DNA from: Cynocephalus volans
Taxonomy: Eukaryota > Chordata > Mammalia > Dermoptera > Cynocephalidae
Length of the DNA stretch: 64,000 nucleotides
Assembly (NCBI RefSeq): GCF_027409185.1
Contig: NC_084474.1
Span: 6,689,382 to 6,753,381, forward strand
Direction: 5' to 3'
The notes beneath the pieces were generated by a model that was given only the letters and a program-made list of their open reading frames with translations, made no database searches and had not been told where the DNA came from. The position numbers and the translations under genes are program-made. Below, piece by piece: positions 34,991-48,060 of the stretch (its first letter is position 1; every line of letters starts with the position of its first letter).

Positions 34991-37900
34991 TACCCATTTT
35001 TCATCTGTTGTCTTCTATTGCTTTCTGAAATCTGATACCTTTACCTTTCAGTGAAAAAAAATAAAATGAAATCGGTCATCTTCTCCATTGCTGACATCTG
35101 GCTCATGAAAAGAAATACTTATCAAAGAAAGTCCACTTTAGCCACCTAAACTATCACAATTTCCTGAAGTATATATTGTTAAACTCTGAGAACTATTGTA
35201 AGAATTCATATTGTTCCCTCAAATTTCACTTGCTCCCATATATCATGTATTGCAAAAAATGGTGAAGGATTCTAACAGTAGTTGGTGCAGTGCTGCTGTA
35301 CATGTGGAAATTTAACATTTCATGTTTTTGTAAGAGAAGTTTATCAAATAACGAAATTATACTTGGTCCAATGCTTTGGAAATTGAGGCATTTTTCTGAT
35401 CATCATTTTATTCGAACAGTCACGATTTCCACTTTGCTAGGTGACAAGTGCATGTCTTTTTTCATTCCTCTTGCCTGTTATTGAGTGATAACTTCTGAAG
35501 GTGGAGGCCAGGAAGTCTTACCACATTCTTTTCTCATCCTCTCTTTTAAAAGATATTCAGTACAGCGGAGACCAAGTGGGCAGTGGTTGCAATCTTAGGA
35601 GACAGAAAGTCAAATCTTCAAATGGAGAATCATGAAATGTGTGGAATTCATTGTTATCCAGAATTGGACAAAACAAAGGCAGAAACAGATTTTTGAGAAA
35701 ATCAGGAAAAGGTGAAACAGGATGTTAGATATTATTACTATTATTTTACTTTTGGGGTGTGATAATGACATCATTGTAACATTTTAAATCCCTATCACTT
35801 AGACTCAGCAAAAAAGTTAGGTGCTTACATTTGAAAACAAGAAGAGCACACAGATACACTGGAATTAACTTAATCGTGACAAGTTGCAATGGCAATTCTA
35901 ATGACATTGCAAAAAAAATCGATGACATTATGAAAAAAATAAATAACTACAAAAGAAAATAGAACCATATATATTTATTCTGATGGTTAAAATAATTAAA
36001 TAAATAATACCTTTGTAGACTGAAATCACATCGTTATGAATAAGAAATTTCTATTAATTTTTTGGCTGAATAACCATGACATTCCTGAATATAGCCTCAC
36101 CCCAACATTTGCTAGTCCAAGTTTTCCACTGAGAAAATGCAAGCAAAATCTTAATAACATACATTTTGGGGATGTAGATGGAATAAGAGAAAAATCTATT
36201 TACACTGTACTTGTTTACAATATGGTTCTCATAATATAATTCATTTGAACACAGCCTGAGCTATTCACTTACATATTGTCTATGGCTGCTTTTTTTTTTT
36301 GCTTCAATGACAGAGGGAAGTAGTTGTGACAGAGACCTTATAGCTCACAAAGCCTAAATATTTACACTCTGAAAAATTTGCTGAAAACTTGTCTAAACCA
36401 TTTGTTCTTCCAAATAAAGCTACACTCTCTAAAAAGATAGTACATATAAAAACTCAAATGTAAGCTGATTTCCTCTTTCCTGAGGTGAAACTTTTGTCGA
36501 AGTAACTTGTATTTAGGTATACATTGTAAAACAATATAATATACATTTTTCAAACCTATTTCAGTTTGGGAGAAGCTAACAAGAATCCAGCTTGTCAGGC
36601 TATTTTAATATTTTAATGTAATTTTGTATTATTATTTCAATATTTTTTGATATTAAAACACCATAGACAACACATTTATTATAATTATTGTTAAATTTTC
36701 AAGAAATGGGGAAAAATAGAAATACATTGGGTAAGAAGACATGCCAAATACAGCCAAGACATTTTGAAACCATAAAGACATTTGCTGTATTGGTATCTTG
36801 TTGAGGTTACAGCTTAATTTCATAGTTTTTAACTCAGGAAAACCAAATCAAAAGATGTTTTAATATAAAGAGAAAACCTTCTATCATATAAAATTAATAA
36901 AATTATAGTTTTACTTAAAATACTATGCTTTTTTGCATTGTTTAAAAATGCATGAACTCGATAAAGGTTAAACTAATAAAACTATACAAGTTAAAATTGT
37001 ATCACATTGATGCTTTGAGGTCATTTTTCAAGACTTCAATGTATGAAGACAAGCATAAGCCTAGGGGAAAGCACTTAATTTGTTCAAGCAGAGAATACAG
37101 TTAGGTTCTCTGATCTCTCAGGCAGATTTTGATTCATTCCTTAATACCAAGAGACAATGATTTTTTTTTTTCTAAATAGTGAGCATTATAACATCAGGAT
37201 TTTTCTATTCTTTTATATTATAAACAGAATACTAATTTCCTTAAGCTCTACAGGGAGTAAAATTTGCTTTATGAAAAAGAATAAATCACAGATTTCTTTT
37301 AGAAATAATGCTCTAGGGATAGTATAGACACGTCAAATATTTCATAGAATACATCAATAGAAGTAACTGTTCACAAGAAGTAAGACCACAAAATGTTTGA
37401 ACTTGGAAAGCAAGTACAATTAAATAAAAGTATTCATTTAAATGCAAGAGTGACACATCTGTCTGTGACCCAGTCTCCACTGCAGTATGTGTACAAATCA
37501 ATGCAGAACTTCTCCATAAATTAATCTTCATGTCTCTAGAGGGAAGTATGCTGCCACACAAGGCCTATGTCTCAATAGACCATCTCCTCTTCAACCTCCT
37601 AGCCCGTATGGCTTTGCAACATAAAGCATCGAAGTTCGGCTTTGTACAGGTAGAATAATAAATGTAACTACTTCCATGTTATAGAAAGTTGCAAAACAAA
37701 CTTATCTTGTCACGTCAGGTTTTCGTGGGATGTTTCTTGGTCATATTGGCATAATTATTATTAAATAGTAATTTATTTTTTGAATATTGAATTAAATTAA
37801 AATTAATTTTTGCCTATCCCCAATATCAATATTCAATATATCATCAAGTAACTCAATTTCAGTTCAAAAATTTAGGAAGCATGATTTGGAGTTTTATAAG

Positions 37901-38475
37901 ATATGAGTATTTTCCTGGGCTGTCGGTAATTTTTATGCCCAAGACTGGAATGTGTATTTTACAAAAATGAAAAGCCGAACGAACCCAATATAAGTTTGGT
38001 GTAACAGTGAGTTTTGAAGTAACTTAATCTGCTTCCCTTGACTGTCCCACATTGTTTAAGGCATTCATAACAGGTTCGCTACACAACTGCGAGTGTTTGT
38101 TATTGGTCTCAAGCATCACCTGCTCAAAATCAACCTAAAAATTACCATTTGAATCTCTTCCTAAAATGGAAAAAAATGCAAATCATTTCCCTGCTTTGTA
38201 AATATATTGAACCAATCATTTCTCCCATAGCTGATAAAATTGACTGTACACATATGGATATAAATTTATATATATAAAATGTATATACATGAAAAATTAT
38301 ATACATATATACACACATGCACACATATATAAGCAAATAAACTTAAATCCATACATTGCACACATATGCAAATTAAGCTAAAATAGCTCATATACCTATA
38401 CATCACTTCTTGGAAAAGTTATGTATAACTTCTCCCAGAAATCAAGGTAAAATATATTTGTGACCTTAAGTTAAA
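34991..38475. other. Unassigned AT-rich sequence
   Basis: No gene, RNA or repeat recognised over 3.5 kb. A 10-bp inverted repeat (TGAATATTGA / TCAATATTCA) lies near 37785-37838. An AT/CATA-rich run sits at about 38250-38330. Confidence 0.4.
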
Positions 38476-38479
38476 TAAA

Positions 38480-38690
38480 ATTTTCTTATCTGTACCACCA
38501 GCAGCTTAATCAATAAAAGAAGAAAAGATAAATAAAACATCATTATAATAAAAAAAAAGTCTGCTAATCTAAAGGCACTGTCAATAGAACAAAAAGATAA
38601 TCCATAAACTGGAAAAAAAATATTTGCAAAGCATATATTTGATAGCAACCAGAATATATAAAGAACTCTCAAAACTCAATTATAAGGAAA
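38480..38690 (+). mobile_element. Old L1 ORF2 fragment
   Basis: GTCAATAGAACAAAAAGATA, AATATTTGCAAAGCATATAT and CCAGAATATATAAAGAACTC are in L1 ORF2 order on the plus strand. Short and strongly mutated. Confidence 0.65.
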
Positions 38691-38699
38691 AAAGTAGGG

Positions 38700-40030
38700 A
38701 AATGTGCAATGTCTTGAAATCTTGACTATATTTGTGCTTTTCAAAATTTTGTTACATTTCTACATTTTTTGCTTACATATTCTTCATGTTATTCCAATAA
38801 TTATAATTGTACAGTTAAATGAATATAAATTTTACATTCATGTACACATGTAAACCAATTTAATAAATATATCAGTGCCAGCACTCTAAGAGCCCTACAC
38901 GTGGCTTCCTATTTCCAGCACCTCTCTCCTTTCTAGAGAAAACTATCCAAACATCTATGCTAATCATTTTCTGTATTCTTATTTTATTTTTACATCCTAT
39001 ACTTACTTTTCTAAGATATATAATTTTCCTCCTTTAAAAATTGTGCACATTAAATGAAAATTACGTTACTCCTATGCCTTGATATTATGTGAGATTCATC
39101 TATGCTACTGGTAGTTGTAGTACATTTTTCCTCTGTAATATTCATTGAATGATTCCTTAAATAACATAAGATTTTATATGAAGATTTTCTTAGCTTTTTA
39201 TGTTTTTAACATTTATATTTAGCTGCAATGTTACTCAGTTTGTACAGGGATATGCTGTTTTTATCTTTTCATGTACTGTAGCTTTCAAAATTATATGCCA
39301 TTTTTTATTCTGTTTAGTGCCTTCACTTTTTAATTTCATCTTCTTGGACAATAAGGCTTCCACTACCACTTTATTGTGTTTGCATTTGCCTAAAATATAA
39401 TTTTATGCTCATTTATGTGCACTCATGCTGTTTTTACTTTCAATGTTCCTTACAAGGAATATTTAACCACTGTATATGATACTTTTTAAACCAAATCTTC
39501 ATGGTTTAATTTTTTAAAGGAGATACTTGAGCCAGATTTATATGCAATGTCATAACTGGTGTAATAGATTATATCCATTTAAGATCTTGCCTCTGTTTTA
39601 CTTTTTTGCTTAATCTTTTTTTCCATACCTTTAGTAATTTAAAGTTTTTTTTAATTTTTTTATATCAATTCTTTATTTTCATGTAGTGTAGAATATCCAC
39701 TTTAGTTTTTAATTTTGACAAAGTTTGTCTTTTCTATTTATGAAATAATATTTACATATACTTACACTTCTTAATAATGCTCTATTTTCCCTCTGCTGGC
39801 TTACTCTCCTTGTAATAAGATATGATATCTTAAATACTTTGTTTTATGAACTATAACCCAAGTGATATATATGAAACACTGTTTCCCTCCTCATTCTGTT
39901 CCCCTTCAAAAAATATTTTTGTTGTTGTTCACCAAATTTAGGATTTGTGACAGTTATTGCTTTATTGCCATTCAACTTAAATTCGCCTTTTTTTGGGCTC
40001 TGTGAAAATGTGTCTTGGACCTAAATATAA
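38700..40030. other. Unassigned AT-rich sequence
   Basis: The T-rich region at 38930-39180 may hold a very old minus-strand L1 relic, but it cannot be firmly matched. Confidence 0.35.
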
Positions 40031-40036
40031 TAATAT

Positions 40037-40040
40037 AATA

Positions 40041-40075
<35 letters not shown>

Positions 40076-40160
40076 GTATATATGTATATGTATATATGTA
40101 TATATATATAATTTTTATATATGTATATGTGTGTGTGCATATATATTTATTTATTTTTAG
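40037..40160. repeat. TG/TA-rich compound microsatellite
   Basis: Alternating (TG)n, (TA)n and TATG units are followed by TTTA units. A T18-20 run follows at about 40171-40190. Confidence 0.88.
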
Positions 40161-40164
40161 GACC

Positions 40165-40385
40165 AAGATCCATTTTTTTTTTTTTTTTTTGCCAGATGTC
40201 ACTTAAGCTTTTTCTGTAGAGTACAGTAAAGAGACATTGCAAGAAGAGAGGATTTTTGCTTCCTGGTTCTGCATTGTCCTGAATCACTGCACATGGCTTC
40301 TTTAGTGCTCAACTCCTACAGTATGGACAGCTTCTTTGGCAACTGTCATAGCCATATTTAATTCCCACGTCATCTCACTGACCCA
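40165..40385 (+). repeat. Partial LTR-like copy upstream of ERVL pol
   Basis: This block shares ordered motifs with 42150-42380: a T-rich lead-in, CCAG, GTAGAG, TTTGCTTCCTGG (40255-40266; also 42255-42266), then CTGTCATAGCC versus CTCTCACAGCC. It therefore looks like a second, shortened and diverged copy of the same LTR. It directly precedes the pol remnant. Confidence 0.45.
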
Positions 40386-40390
40386 TACAG

Positions 40391-41672
40391 GGGATATTAT
40401 GGTAGAAAGCACTAAGTGGAAGCTCCTGGAACTTTTATGTACTTTCAAGATGATAAATCAGAAGCAATATCATATCCTTGTGGAAACTAAAGAAATTAAT
40501 TCCCCCATAAAAGACTAAAACAGGCATGTTGATACCTATCACAACCCCCTTTAACTCATCAGTTTGGCCAGTGAAAAAGTCAGATGGAACAAGGAGAAAC
40601 AGTGTGGACTATAATAAATTTAATCCATTGGTGACTGCCATCACAGCTACCTTCCTAAATGTAGTATCTTTTCAGAGATAAAATTAAGACAGATCTGAAA
40701 GTTGGTGTGCAGCAATTGACCTAGCTAATGCTATTTTCTTGATATTCACTTCCAAGGGGAACCAGAAACAGTTTGCTTTAACTAGGAAGTCCAACAGTTT
40801 ATTTTCACAATGTTGCCTCAAAGCTATTTCGATTTTCTATTGCTTTCCACCCGATTATAGTCCCCAGAGATTGTGATCATCTTGGTATCCCATAGGACAT
40901 CACAATAGTCCACTACATTAACTACATTATGCTGATTGGATCTGAAGATAGTCAGATATATTTATATAAATAAATATATAAGTATATAAAGATATAGAGT
41001 CAGCCCTCTATATCTGTGGGTTCTGCATCCTCAGATTCAGCCAACTACAGATCAAAAATATTCTGGAAAAAAATAATACAACAATAAAAATATTGCAAAT
41101 TAAAAACATAGTGTAAAAACTATTATACTGTATTATATATAAGTAATCTAGAGATGATTTAAAATATACAGGAGGATGGGCTTAGGTCATGTACAAATAC
41201 TATGCTACTTTATATAAGGGATTTGAGCATCCTTGGATTTTGTTATTTGAGGGGGTCCTGTAACTAATCCCTGCAGATTCCAAGGGACGAGTGTACTTGA
41301 CATGTCTCAGTAAGAGAGACGTGAATGAGAGGGTAGAAGATTAACCTCACAAAAATTCAGGAGCCAGCCACCTTTTGAAGAAGTAACTAGGGATACAGTG
41401 GTCCGGAGCAAGTTGAGATATCCCCTCCGGGGTGAGAGACAAGTTTCTGCATCTTACATCAACAACCATAAAAAGAGAGAGGCCCAACACTTGACAGGAC
41501 CTTTTCAGATATAAGCCTAGAACAAAAACACTGCAGAAAGTTCAGGCTATAGTACTAGTTGTTTTATTACTCAGATCTTGTAATCCAGCAGATCCAATGA
41601 CATTTGAAGTGTCTATGCCAAATGCAAATGCTGTATGTAGCCTCTGGCTGACGTCAGGGGAAATAGGGAATC
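40391..41672 (+). pseudogene. ERVL-like pol remnant (reverse transcriptase to RNase H)
   Basis: This is an old endogenous retrovirus relic. The plus-strand nucleotide order follows ERVL pol: an ACTAAGTGGAAGCTCC start, the palm region (GACCTAGCTAATGCTATTTT), a segment before the active site, then the active-site box at 40914-40925. There the usual catalytic aspartates are lost and the bases read Y-I-N-Y. Downstream, TTCAGGAGCCAGCCACCTTT and AATCCAGCAGATCCAATGAC fit the connection/RNase H part. Stops and frameshifts are frequent. A MER2 element at 40997-41293 splits it. No gag, integrase or envelope was recognised. Confidence 0.75.
40997..41293. mobile_element. MER2 (Tigger-related DNA transposon)
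   Basis: Left terminus GAGTCAGCCCTCTATATCTG and right terminus CCAAGGGACGAGTG are inverted copies, with TA immediately outside on both sides (40995-40996 and 41294-41295) as in TcMar-Tigger insertions. The internal AAGTAATCTAGAGATGATTT and ATAAGGGATTTGAGCATCC are typical MER2 features. At 297 bp it is a non-autonomous element inserted inside the ERVL pol. Confidence 0.87.
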
Positions 41673-42149
41673 AATTCCCAAAGAAGGAAGCATAGACACT
41701 TCTTACTGCATTAACCAACTAGAAATCGATCTTTCCATATTAGCATGTTATATGTGTTTGTGCTTATTTGAAATTGTTACTTTCTATGTCTAGTTCTATC
41801 TCCTAATTTTTATTTTATATAGAAGCTGTGGAAGTTAATGTTACAATTTAGTCTTTAGGTAACAGAATATTCAATGGGATGGTGACTGAATTAGGGGTGC
41901 CTACTATATACATAGATGAATTCAATGACTCTTGTGATTATATGTCTCTTCATTTGGGGGAAAGTGGGGGAATTTTTATCACTTGTAAGAATGATAGTTG
42001 TATCTTAAGTAGAAATACAGTTATTTTCTTGTTGGACCAGGAGTTCAAATATATAGAGAAGGGTGTATATGGAAGATGAATAGTCAAAGGGGTGGACTGA
42101 AATGATTATTAATGCATTGCTTCTTAGCCCCCAGTTCATCTATTTTTGC

Positions 42150-42919
42150 CAACTCTGTGACGATGGATCCCGGTCCTTAAAACATTTTTTCTTTACCAGC
42201 TGGCATTGAAGTGTTGTCGGTAGAGGGTGCTGGAGAGTTGTTCAAGAGGAAGTGTTTGCTTCCTGGCTCTTGGGTGCTCCCTGTTCAGGACCAGGCTCCT
42301 GAAACTCTCACAGCCTTCAGTGCCCAGTTCCTGTGGTTTAGAAGCCAGAAGGACTGAGCAGCCAGTAGCTCCTGTTGGTAGATCACTCACCTAGGGAATT
42401 ATACGTAGCAGAGTGCCTCCGGTTTCTGCAGTGCTCACAGTGCCTCTGAAATCAGCGCCTGAAGTGTATGGTAGCACACACTAGTCAGCAGCTTTCCTCA
42501 ACACCTCTCCCTTGGGAAGTTTGGTAGTGAAGGGCCACAGAAGAGACACTATCCCATGAAAAGCTTTCTCCAACACCTCAGATTTAGGATTTCCGACAGT
42601 TCCAGAGGGCACATTCCCTAGTCTGCTCAGCACGGCACCACAGTGACTCCTCCACGTTCAGTGAGCCAGGTTGTTCCTCTCCAACAAGAGGATCTCAGCC
42701 CTGGGCAAGCTACTCTTTGTATACTGTGTCTCTGCCGTAAGGGTAGGCGCTGCTCCTTATATCTGTTCTAGCTATATTTTTAAATTTCTCTTGGTTTCTT
42801 ATTAGCCCAATCCCTTGTTATACCAATTTCTTGTTATGGTACATATATATATTTATGTCAAATTTCTTCTGTTCAAATTATTATGTGATTTCCCTCTTCT
42901 CATTGGACTCAGACTAATA
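42150..42919 (+). repeat. Probable ERVL-class LTR
   Basis: A GC-richer block ends in CATTGGACTCAGACTAATACA, an ending common in ERVL/MaLR LTRs. The inner part (42200-42420) resembles 40190-40380. Lying about 0.5 kb downstream of the pol relic and in the same orientation, it may be the 3' LTR of the same provirus, with the intervening integrase part deleted. The exact 5' limit is uncertain. The minus-strand 65-aa frame here is a chance frame. Confidence 0.5.
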
Positions 42920-45360
42920 CATGACTTTTATCTCCACATTATTTGTAGCATGGCATTTAAAGTACATCCCTTCGATTTTAGTAAATTTATTTGGAATTTA
43001 TACAACACATCCCCATATTGTCTGTCATTAAATATATTCCAAACACTACATATTTAACCCGCCATTATTTCCTCGCTTCTTCATCAAGCTAAATCTCTGC
43101 TCATTAATTTGTTATTTATGGTTTTTTCCTCAGATGAAGTGTAGACATCATAGACTATTTTCTTTAGTTTTAGCATATTCATAGTGTTATGGGCCTCTTC
43201 TAGTTAATTTATTTGTGTTCCCTTTCTCTGATGTCTCCTTCACTTCAAATGTATTATTATTTATCTTTGTTTGCAACCAGTGCTCTACTGCCAGGTCACA
43301 TTAAGGTTCAGCTGTTCCAAGATGCATGGAAGGTGCAATGATCTCTGTTTCTACGCAGGCACCAGGAGACAGCTTCTTTACTATGCAGTCTCCTATGGCC
43401 TCGTAGCCTGATGTATTTAACCTGTCTGCAAGAGTATAGGAACCTCTACTGGGTAATTTTTTTCTGCAATCTTCCATATAGGGAAATCTGATTCAGGATG
43501 GAGAAAGCCCTGTAAGAATGGCCTTGCACATCTCTGCTCGCGGCAATCTTCCTGCTTCCTTTGCAATGTTTCTACTCCAGAGAAGTGGATAATTCAGAGA
43601 TCCAGATCGGATTAGAGGGAAATTGCTATGAAATAACTATCTCCCTACTTTATACAATATAGTTGTTTTTAGTTGTATCTGAGTATATATGTGTGTATAT
43701 ATATGCACATATGTATACGTAGGTAGAGATTTATATCACATTTGTTTTCCACCTAATGACATATCAATAACATCTAGTGACAATAAATATATAACTTATG
43801 CAACTTAGAAGTATCTTTACATATAATCAGATAAATAGATGAATTTTGTTACAATATACTTTGTACAAGCATCTTTATTTAACTTATTAAATATTTGTTC
43901 AATAATCTCCTTCAAAATAATCTATATTACAAACATTTCCAGATCAATTACTTAATATTTTATATCTGTTAGAATACATAACCTATGTTTTAGTACTTTA
44001 GTATATAATACATATATATGAATAATCGTAGTCATGTTTTGTGTGTCAGAGATACCTATAAAATGCTCTAGTAACATTAAATATCAGACAGAAAGAAAAC
44101 AAAAACCGATTTAGCCTGGAGGATTAAAGTAAATAATTTTAACTGAATATGGCAACATAGATGTTCACAAGTGATTCTATATATGCCTGTTGTGCTTTAA
44201 TAAAATAAGTGCGAAGAGGAGGGAAGGGAAATTGGGGACAGGGTGGCAAGAGGAAGAAGGTAAACAAAATACAAGGAGGGATTTATGGTTAATTTTTAAA
44301 ATGGTGTGAAATTATTCATATCTAGATTTGTTTGGTTTCTTTTCTTAACATCTTTAACTTGCCTGTGATTTGGCTTTTGATTATATTGATAATTGGGATA
44401 TTTTCAGGCACTGTAGAATAATAAATTAATTTGGGACAGGGTCTGAAAGTCTGTTTTCTAAAAGAAACTGTTATTTCTCTCAAAGACTGGTCCATGTGAA
44501 CTGGAACATCTAAGTAATTAATCCAAGTGAAAAATTAGGGACTAAATGAAGCATGCACTATGTTTATGCTGCTTAATGTATAAGAAAGTATAGAGGCAGA
44601 GCTGTGTGTGTGATTTTGTTAATGAAGCTACGCTGTAGTCATAGAACTCCGTAGAACTCCTGCTCTACTATTAATTTTTGTTTTGTCTCACAGCTTCAAT
44701 ATTTCTGAGCCTGGACAGAACTATGCAGGCATATTTCCCATGCAAAGCTTTCAAAGAAAAAAATATCACTATTAATATTACAGTTAAAGAATATAAATTA
44801 TTTTCTTTGGAAGACTTAAATCATTGTAACAGATGCAGTTTCCTCTGTCGTTGGAGGACCTGATGTTTGTAAAAAAAAAAATTTTAATGAATTTTTTTTT
44901 CTCGCTGACATTAATCTTACAAATGCAAATTTTAAAACAGCAGGATAACTATAAAGCAAAAGTTTAGAAACCATGCTATGTATGTAGTGAATTACTCACT
45001 GCGTTGTGTTAATACTGGGAACAATTGAGCTGAGAACCCACAGTGATGAGAACCATGCTATTAAAAAAGAATTTTATTACTATCATTTGATATAATTAAG
45101 ATATTTTATTTGATATAAAATAAGAAAAAGAAGCAGTCTTCTTTTCTTTGGTTTAAATCTGGGTAGCAAGTACTTTAAAATATTTCTATGAGACAATAGA
45201 AAACTCACACAATAAGCTAGAATAGGCTTTGATAAATAGAATCTGATCAGTAAAAGTGCCTTATATTGCAATTACATGTATCATTTACTTTTCGACAATT
45301 TGGAACCCAGCTCAAAGCACAGAAGGAAGAAAAATAGAATTTTTGACAATCAAAATCATG
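42920..45360. other. Mostly unassigned sequence
   Basis: 43253-43640 is less AT-rich and may be an old repeat that I cannot name. 44208-44282 is purine-rich. A short TATG/CATA run lies at 43680-43720. No gene is supported. Confidence 0.35.
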
Positions 45361-45364
45361 ACTA

Positions 45365-45480
45365 TGGGTAAAGTTTATTTATTCAGCTGCAAATTATTTA
45401 AGTGCCTACTTCATGGCTATTTGGAAGGGACACAGACTACTGGCCAAATCACACATGGCTCTTACGCTCCTGAAGTTCAT
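45365..45480 (+). repeat. Possible ancient mammalian interspersed repeat
   Basis: TTTATTTATTCAGCTGCAAA followed by AAGTGCCTACTTCATGG and ACACATGGCTCTTACGCTC recalls the same old repeat plan as 50355-50640. The family name is uncertain. Confidence 0.4.
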
Positions 45481-45551
45481 TTGTCTATACAACACATAGG
45501 AAGATCTTTCTATGTTTTTCTCTAGACACAATTATAATAAGTTTACTTTTA

Positions 45552-45613
45552 TGATGACAAGTATTCAAATAATTAGAACACTGGGGTTCTAATTATTTGA
45601 ATACTTGTCATCA
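45552..45613. repeat. Perfect inverted repeat, 28-bp arms, 6-nt spacer
   Basis: The left arm at 45552-45579 is the exact reverse complement of the right arm at 45586-45613, around the spacer ACTGGG. Together they make a 62-nt cruciform-capable palindrome with no mismatch. The sequence from about 45580 rightwards weakly resembles the terminus of a MER5-type element, so the left arm may be a fold-back copy of that end. The structure is AT-rich and is not a known RNA gene. Confidence 0.96.
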
Positions 45614-45619
45614 AGCATC

Positions 45620-46185
45620 AGAATCAGATGTAAGGATCGGGGAAAAAATGGAGTTACACAGAGGAGATCAAAATATCTTCAACTGAGGGAAAGAAAATAG
45701 TTCAGTCACACTCCTCTCTTTTCCACCCCCCAAAGGAAAATAAACAAACAAGCAAAAATTTCCTTTTACTTTTAGGGCAGTATTTCAAATTGATCACTGT
45801 AACATATTATTTTGAAATCCACCAATTCAACATATGCATGTATCTCTCACCACATTTATTCATTTTTCGAAGGCATATTGAATATTTTGCCTCAATTAGA
45901 AAATCACACTAGGAGCTCCAAATTATTTGTTAACTGAAAAATAAGAAATATGACTTGATAATAATTTGGTTTAGATAGCATAGGAGATGAACATAAAGAC
46001 AGAGAGAAATGGAAGAAAGGGCATGTCCAATGAGCTACATACACAAAATGATACGAAGAAGGACAGGATCTTGAGCCTTCTGTATGAGCTTTGTCAAGAA
46101 GGAACTGAGAAGTAATATGACATGCTTTTATAAGTGCAGTTTACGAAGAAATTATAAATATCCCTTAAGAAATAATACCTCCTTA
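45620..46185. other. Unassigned AT-rich sequence
   Basis: No supported feature. Confidence 0.4.
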
Positions 46186-46189
46186 TCAT

Positions 46190-47112
46190 ACATCATCAAG
46201 GAAATGAACATTGAAAAAGAGGTACCACTACACATTTGTGAAAATGGCCAAAATTCAGAACACTAACACCAAATGCTGGCCAGAGTGTGGAGCAACAGGA
46301 GCTCTCATTTATTGCTGGCACAAATGCAAAAATGGTACAGCCATTTTGGAAGACAGTTTGCTGGCTTCTTCTACAACTGAACATGCTCTCACCATGCAAT
46401 ACAGCAATACTGCTCTTTGGTATTTGCCCAAAGCAGTCGAAAGCTTATGAACACATAAAAACCTACACACAGATATTTACTGAAGCTTTATTTATAGCAG
46501 CCAAAACTTGGAAAGCAGCCAAGATGCCCTTCAGTAGGTGAATGGATAAATAAACTGTGATACATCCTGACAGTGGAATAGGACTCGGCACACACACACA
46601 AAAGAGCTATCCAGCCATGAAAACGCACGGGGAAATGTTAAATACAGGTTTCTATGTGAAAGAGGCTAATCTGAATGAAGAGGCTGTGTAATGTATGCTT
46701 CTAATTATATGACTATACAACATTCTGGAATGGGCAACACTAGGAAGACAGTAAAAAGATCAGTGGTTGCCAGGGGGTGTGGGTAGAGGATAATAAACAG
46801 GCAGAGCACAGAGAATGTTTAGGACAGTGAAGATACTCTGCGTGGCACTGTAATGATAGATACGTGTCATTATACATTTGTCTAAACCCATAGAAGGTAA
46901 AACACCAAAAGTGAACCCTGACATGTACTATGGATTTTTGGTGATTTTGCTGTGTCAGTGTAGGTTTATCAGTTGTAACAAATGTATCAGTTTGGTTGGG
47001 AAGTTGATCTATGCATGTGTGGGGCAGGGAGTATGTGGGAAATCTCTGTATCTTCCTCCCAATTTTGCTGTGAATCTAGAACTACTCTTAAAAAAAAAAA
47101 AAGTCTTTTAAA
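46190..47112 (+). mobile_element. Old L1M 3' end
   Basis: ORF2 C-terminal sequence and 3' UTR on the plus strand: GCTCTCATTTATTGCTGGCA, TTTATTTATAGCAGCCAAAA, GATCAGTGGTTGCCAGGGGG, and an end with CCAATTTTGCTGTGAATCTA and an A tail near 47088-47103. 5'-truncated, frames broken. The frames of 77-84 aa around 46200-46540 belong to it or are its shadows. Confidence 0.85.
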
Positions 47113-47154
47113 AAGTCTAAGAAACAAGGCAGGAAGCACAAAAGGAAAAAAGGA

Positions 47155-47207
47155 GTAGAGAAAGAAAGGGAGGAAGGAAGAAGGAAGGAAGGAAGGAAGA
47201 AAGACTA
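47155..47207. repeat. (GAAG)n purine repeat
   Basis: Imperfect GAAG/GGAA units just downstream of the L1M A tail. It probably grew from that tail. Confidence 0.85.
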
Positions 47208-47504
47208 GACCAAGGAATAATGTGCTCCCCCCAAAAATATAGCGTATAATGACTTAGTCTGAAACCTGTAGTACTTTACAAGGAACGGCTACTGGAAACG
47301 GAGTGGTCCACTATATGAAAAATACTATGCATATGACAATTGGAAGCCCAATTGTCACATGCAAGTGCACGTGTGGGTGTGTGTATTTTGATATACATGT
47401 TGAAAATGATTCAATCTATATAACCAGATAGTAGATGGGAAAAAGACACTACCAGAACAGAAATGGAGATTAGAGAAAATGGTGGTAAAGATTACAATAT
47501 TGCA

Positions 47505-48060
47505 ATTTTTTTTTTTTTTCCTGTGAGGAGTTTCATTAGCTTTTGTAAAGGTTAGAAGTCTCCAAATGCCACCCTTTCAATAATTTGCTGGAAGGACTCA
47601 TGGAAATAAGCAAAGCTGTTACACTCGTGATTGTGGTTTATTGTAGCAAAACATGTGAGTGAAGCAGCACATAAGGCAGGGTCCAGTAGTCACCAAACAG
47701 GGGGCTTCCAGTTGTCATCTCCTAGTGGAATTGTGCAGACAGTGTTACTTCTGTGTGTGACAATGTGCACAGAGTATTGCCAGCAGGGCACGTTATCTAA
47801 GTCTTGGTTTCCAGAATTCTTTTGGAGGCATGGACGTGTAGATATGTTGAGTGCCTATGTGCTGACTTTAGTCTATATCCCTCTTGAGGTCAAGTTGATA
47901 TTATGTGGCCCAAAACCCCCACCTTAAACCACATTGTTAAACTAAACTTCATGGTCCAAAGCCTCCCAGTAAATAAAGACACTTTTATCAGACAGGACAT
48001 TGTAAGGACTTACAGATCACATCCTAGGAGCCAAACGCAAATGCCAGACTTATCTTTGGG
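47505..48060 (-). repeat. Possible old LTR
   Basis: Contains TTGTGGTTTATTGTAGC (an AATAAA signal on the minus strand), GGCTTCCAGTTGTCATCTCC, and CTTGAGGTCAAGTTGATATT, the layout of an old mammalian LTR read in reverse. The family name and exact ends are uncertain. The 98-aa plus-strand frame at 47631-47927 is antisense to it. Confidence 0.5.

Noticed and set aside
45552..45613. Transcription terminator or attachment site
   Set aside because: The context is a mammalian intergenic region; the arms are AT-rich with no T run or gene next to them.
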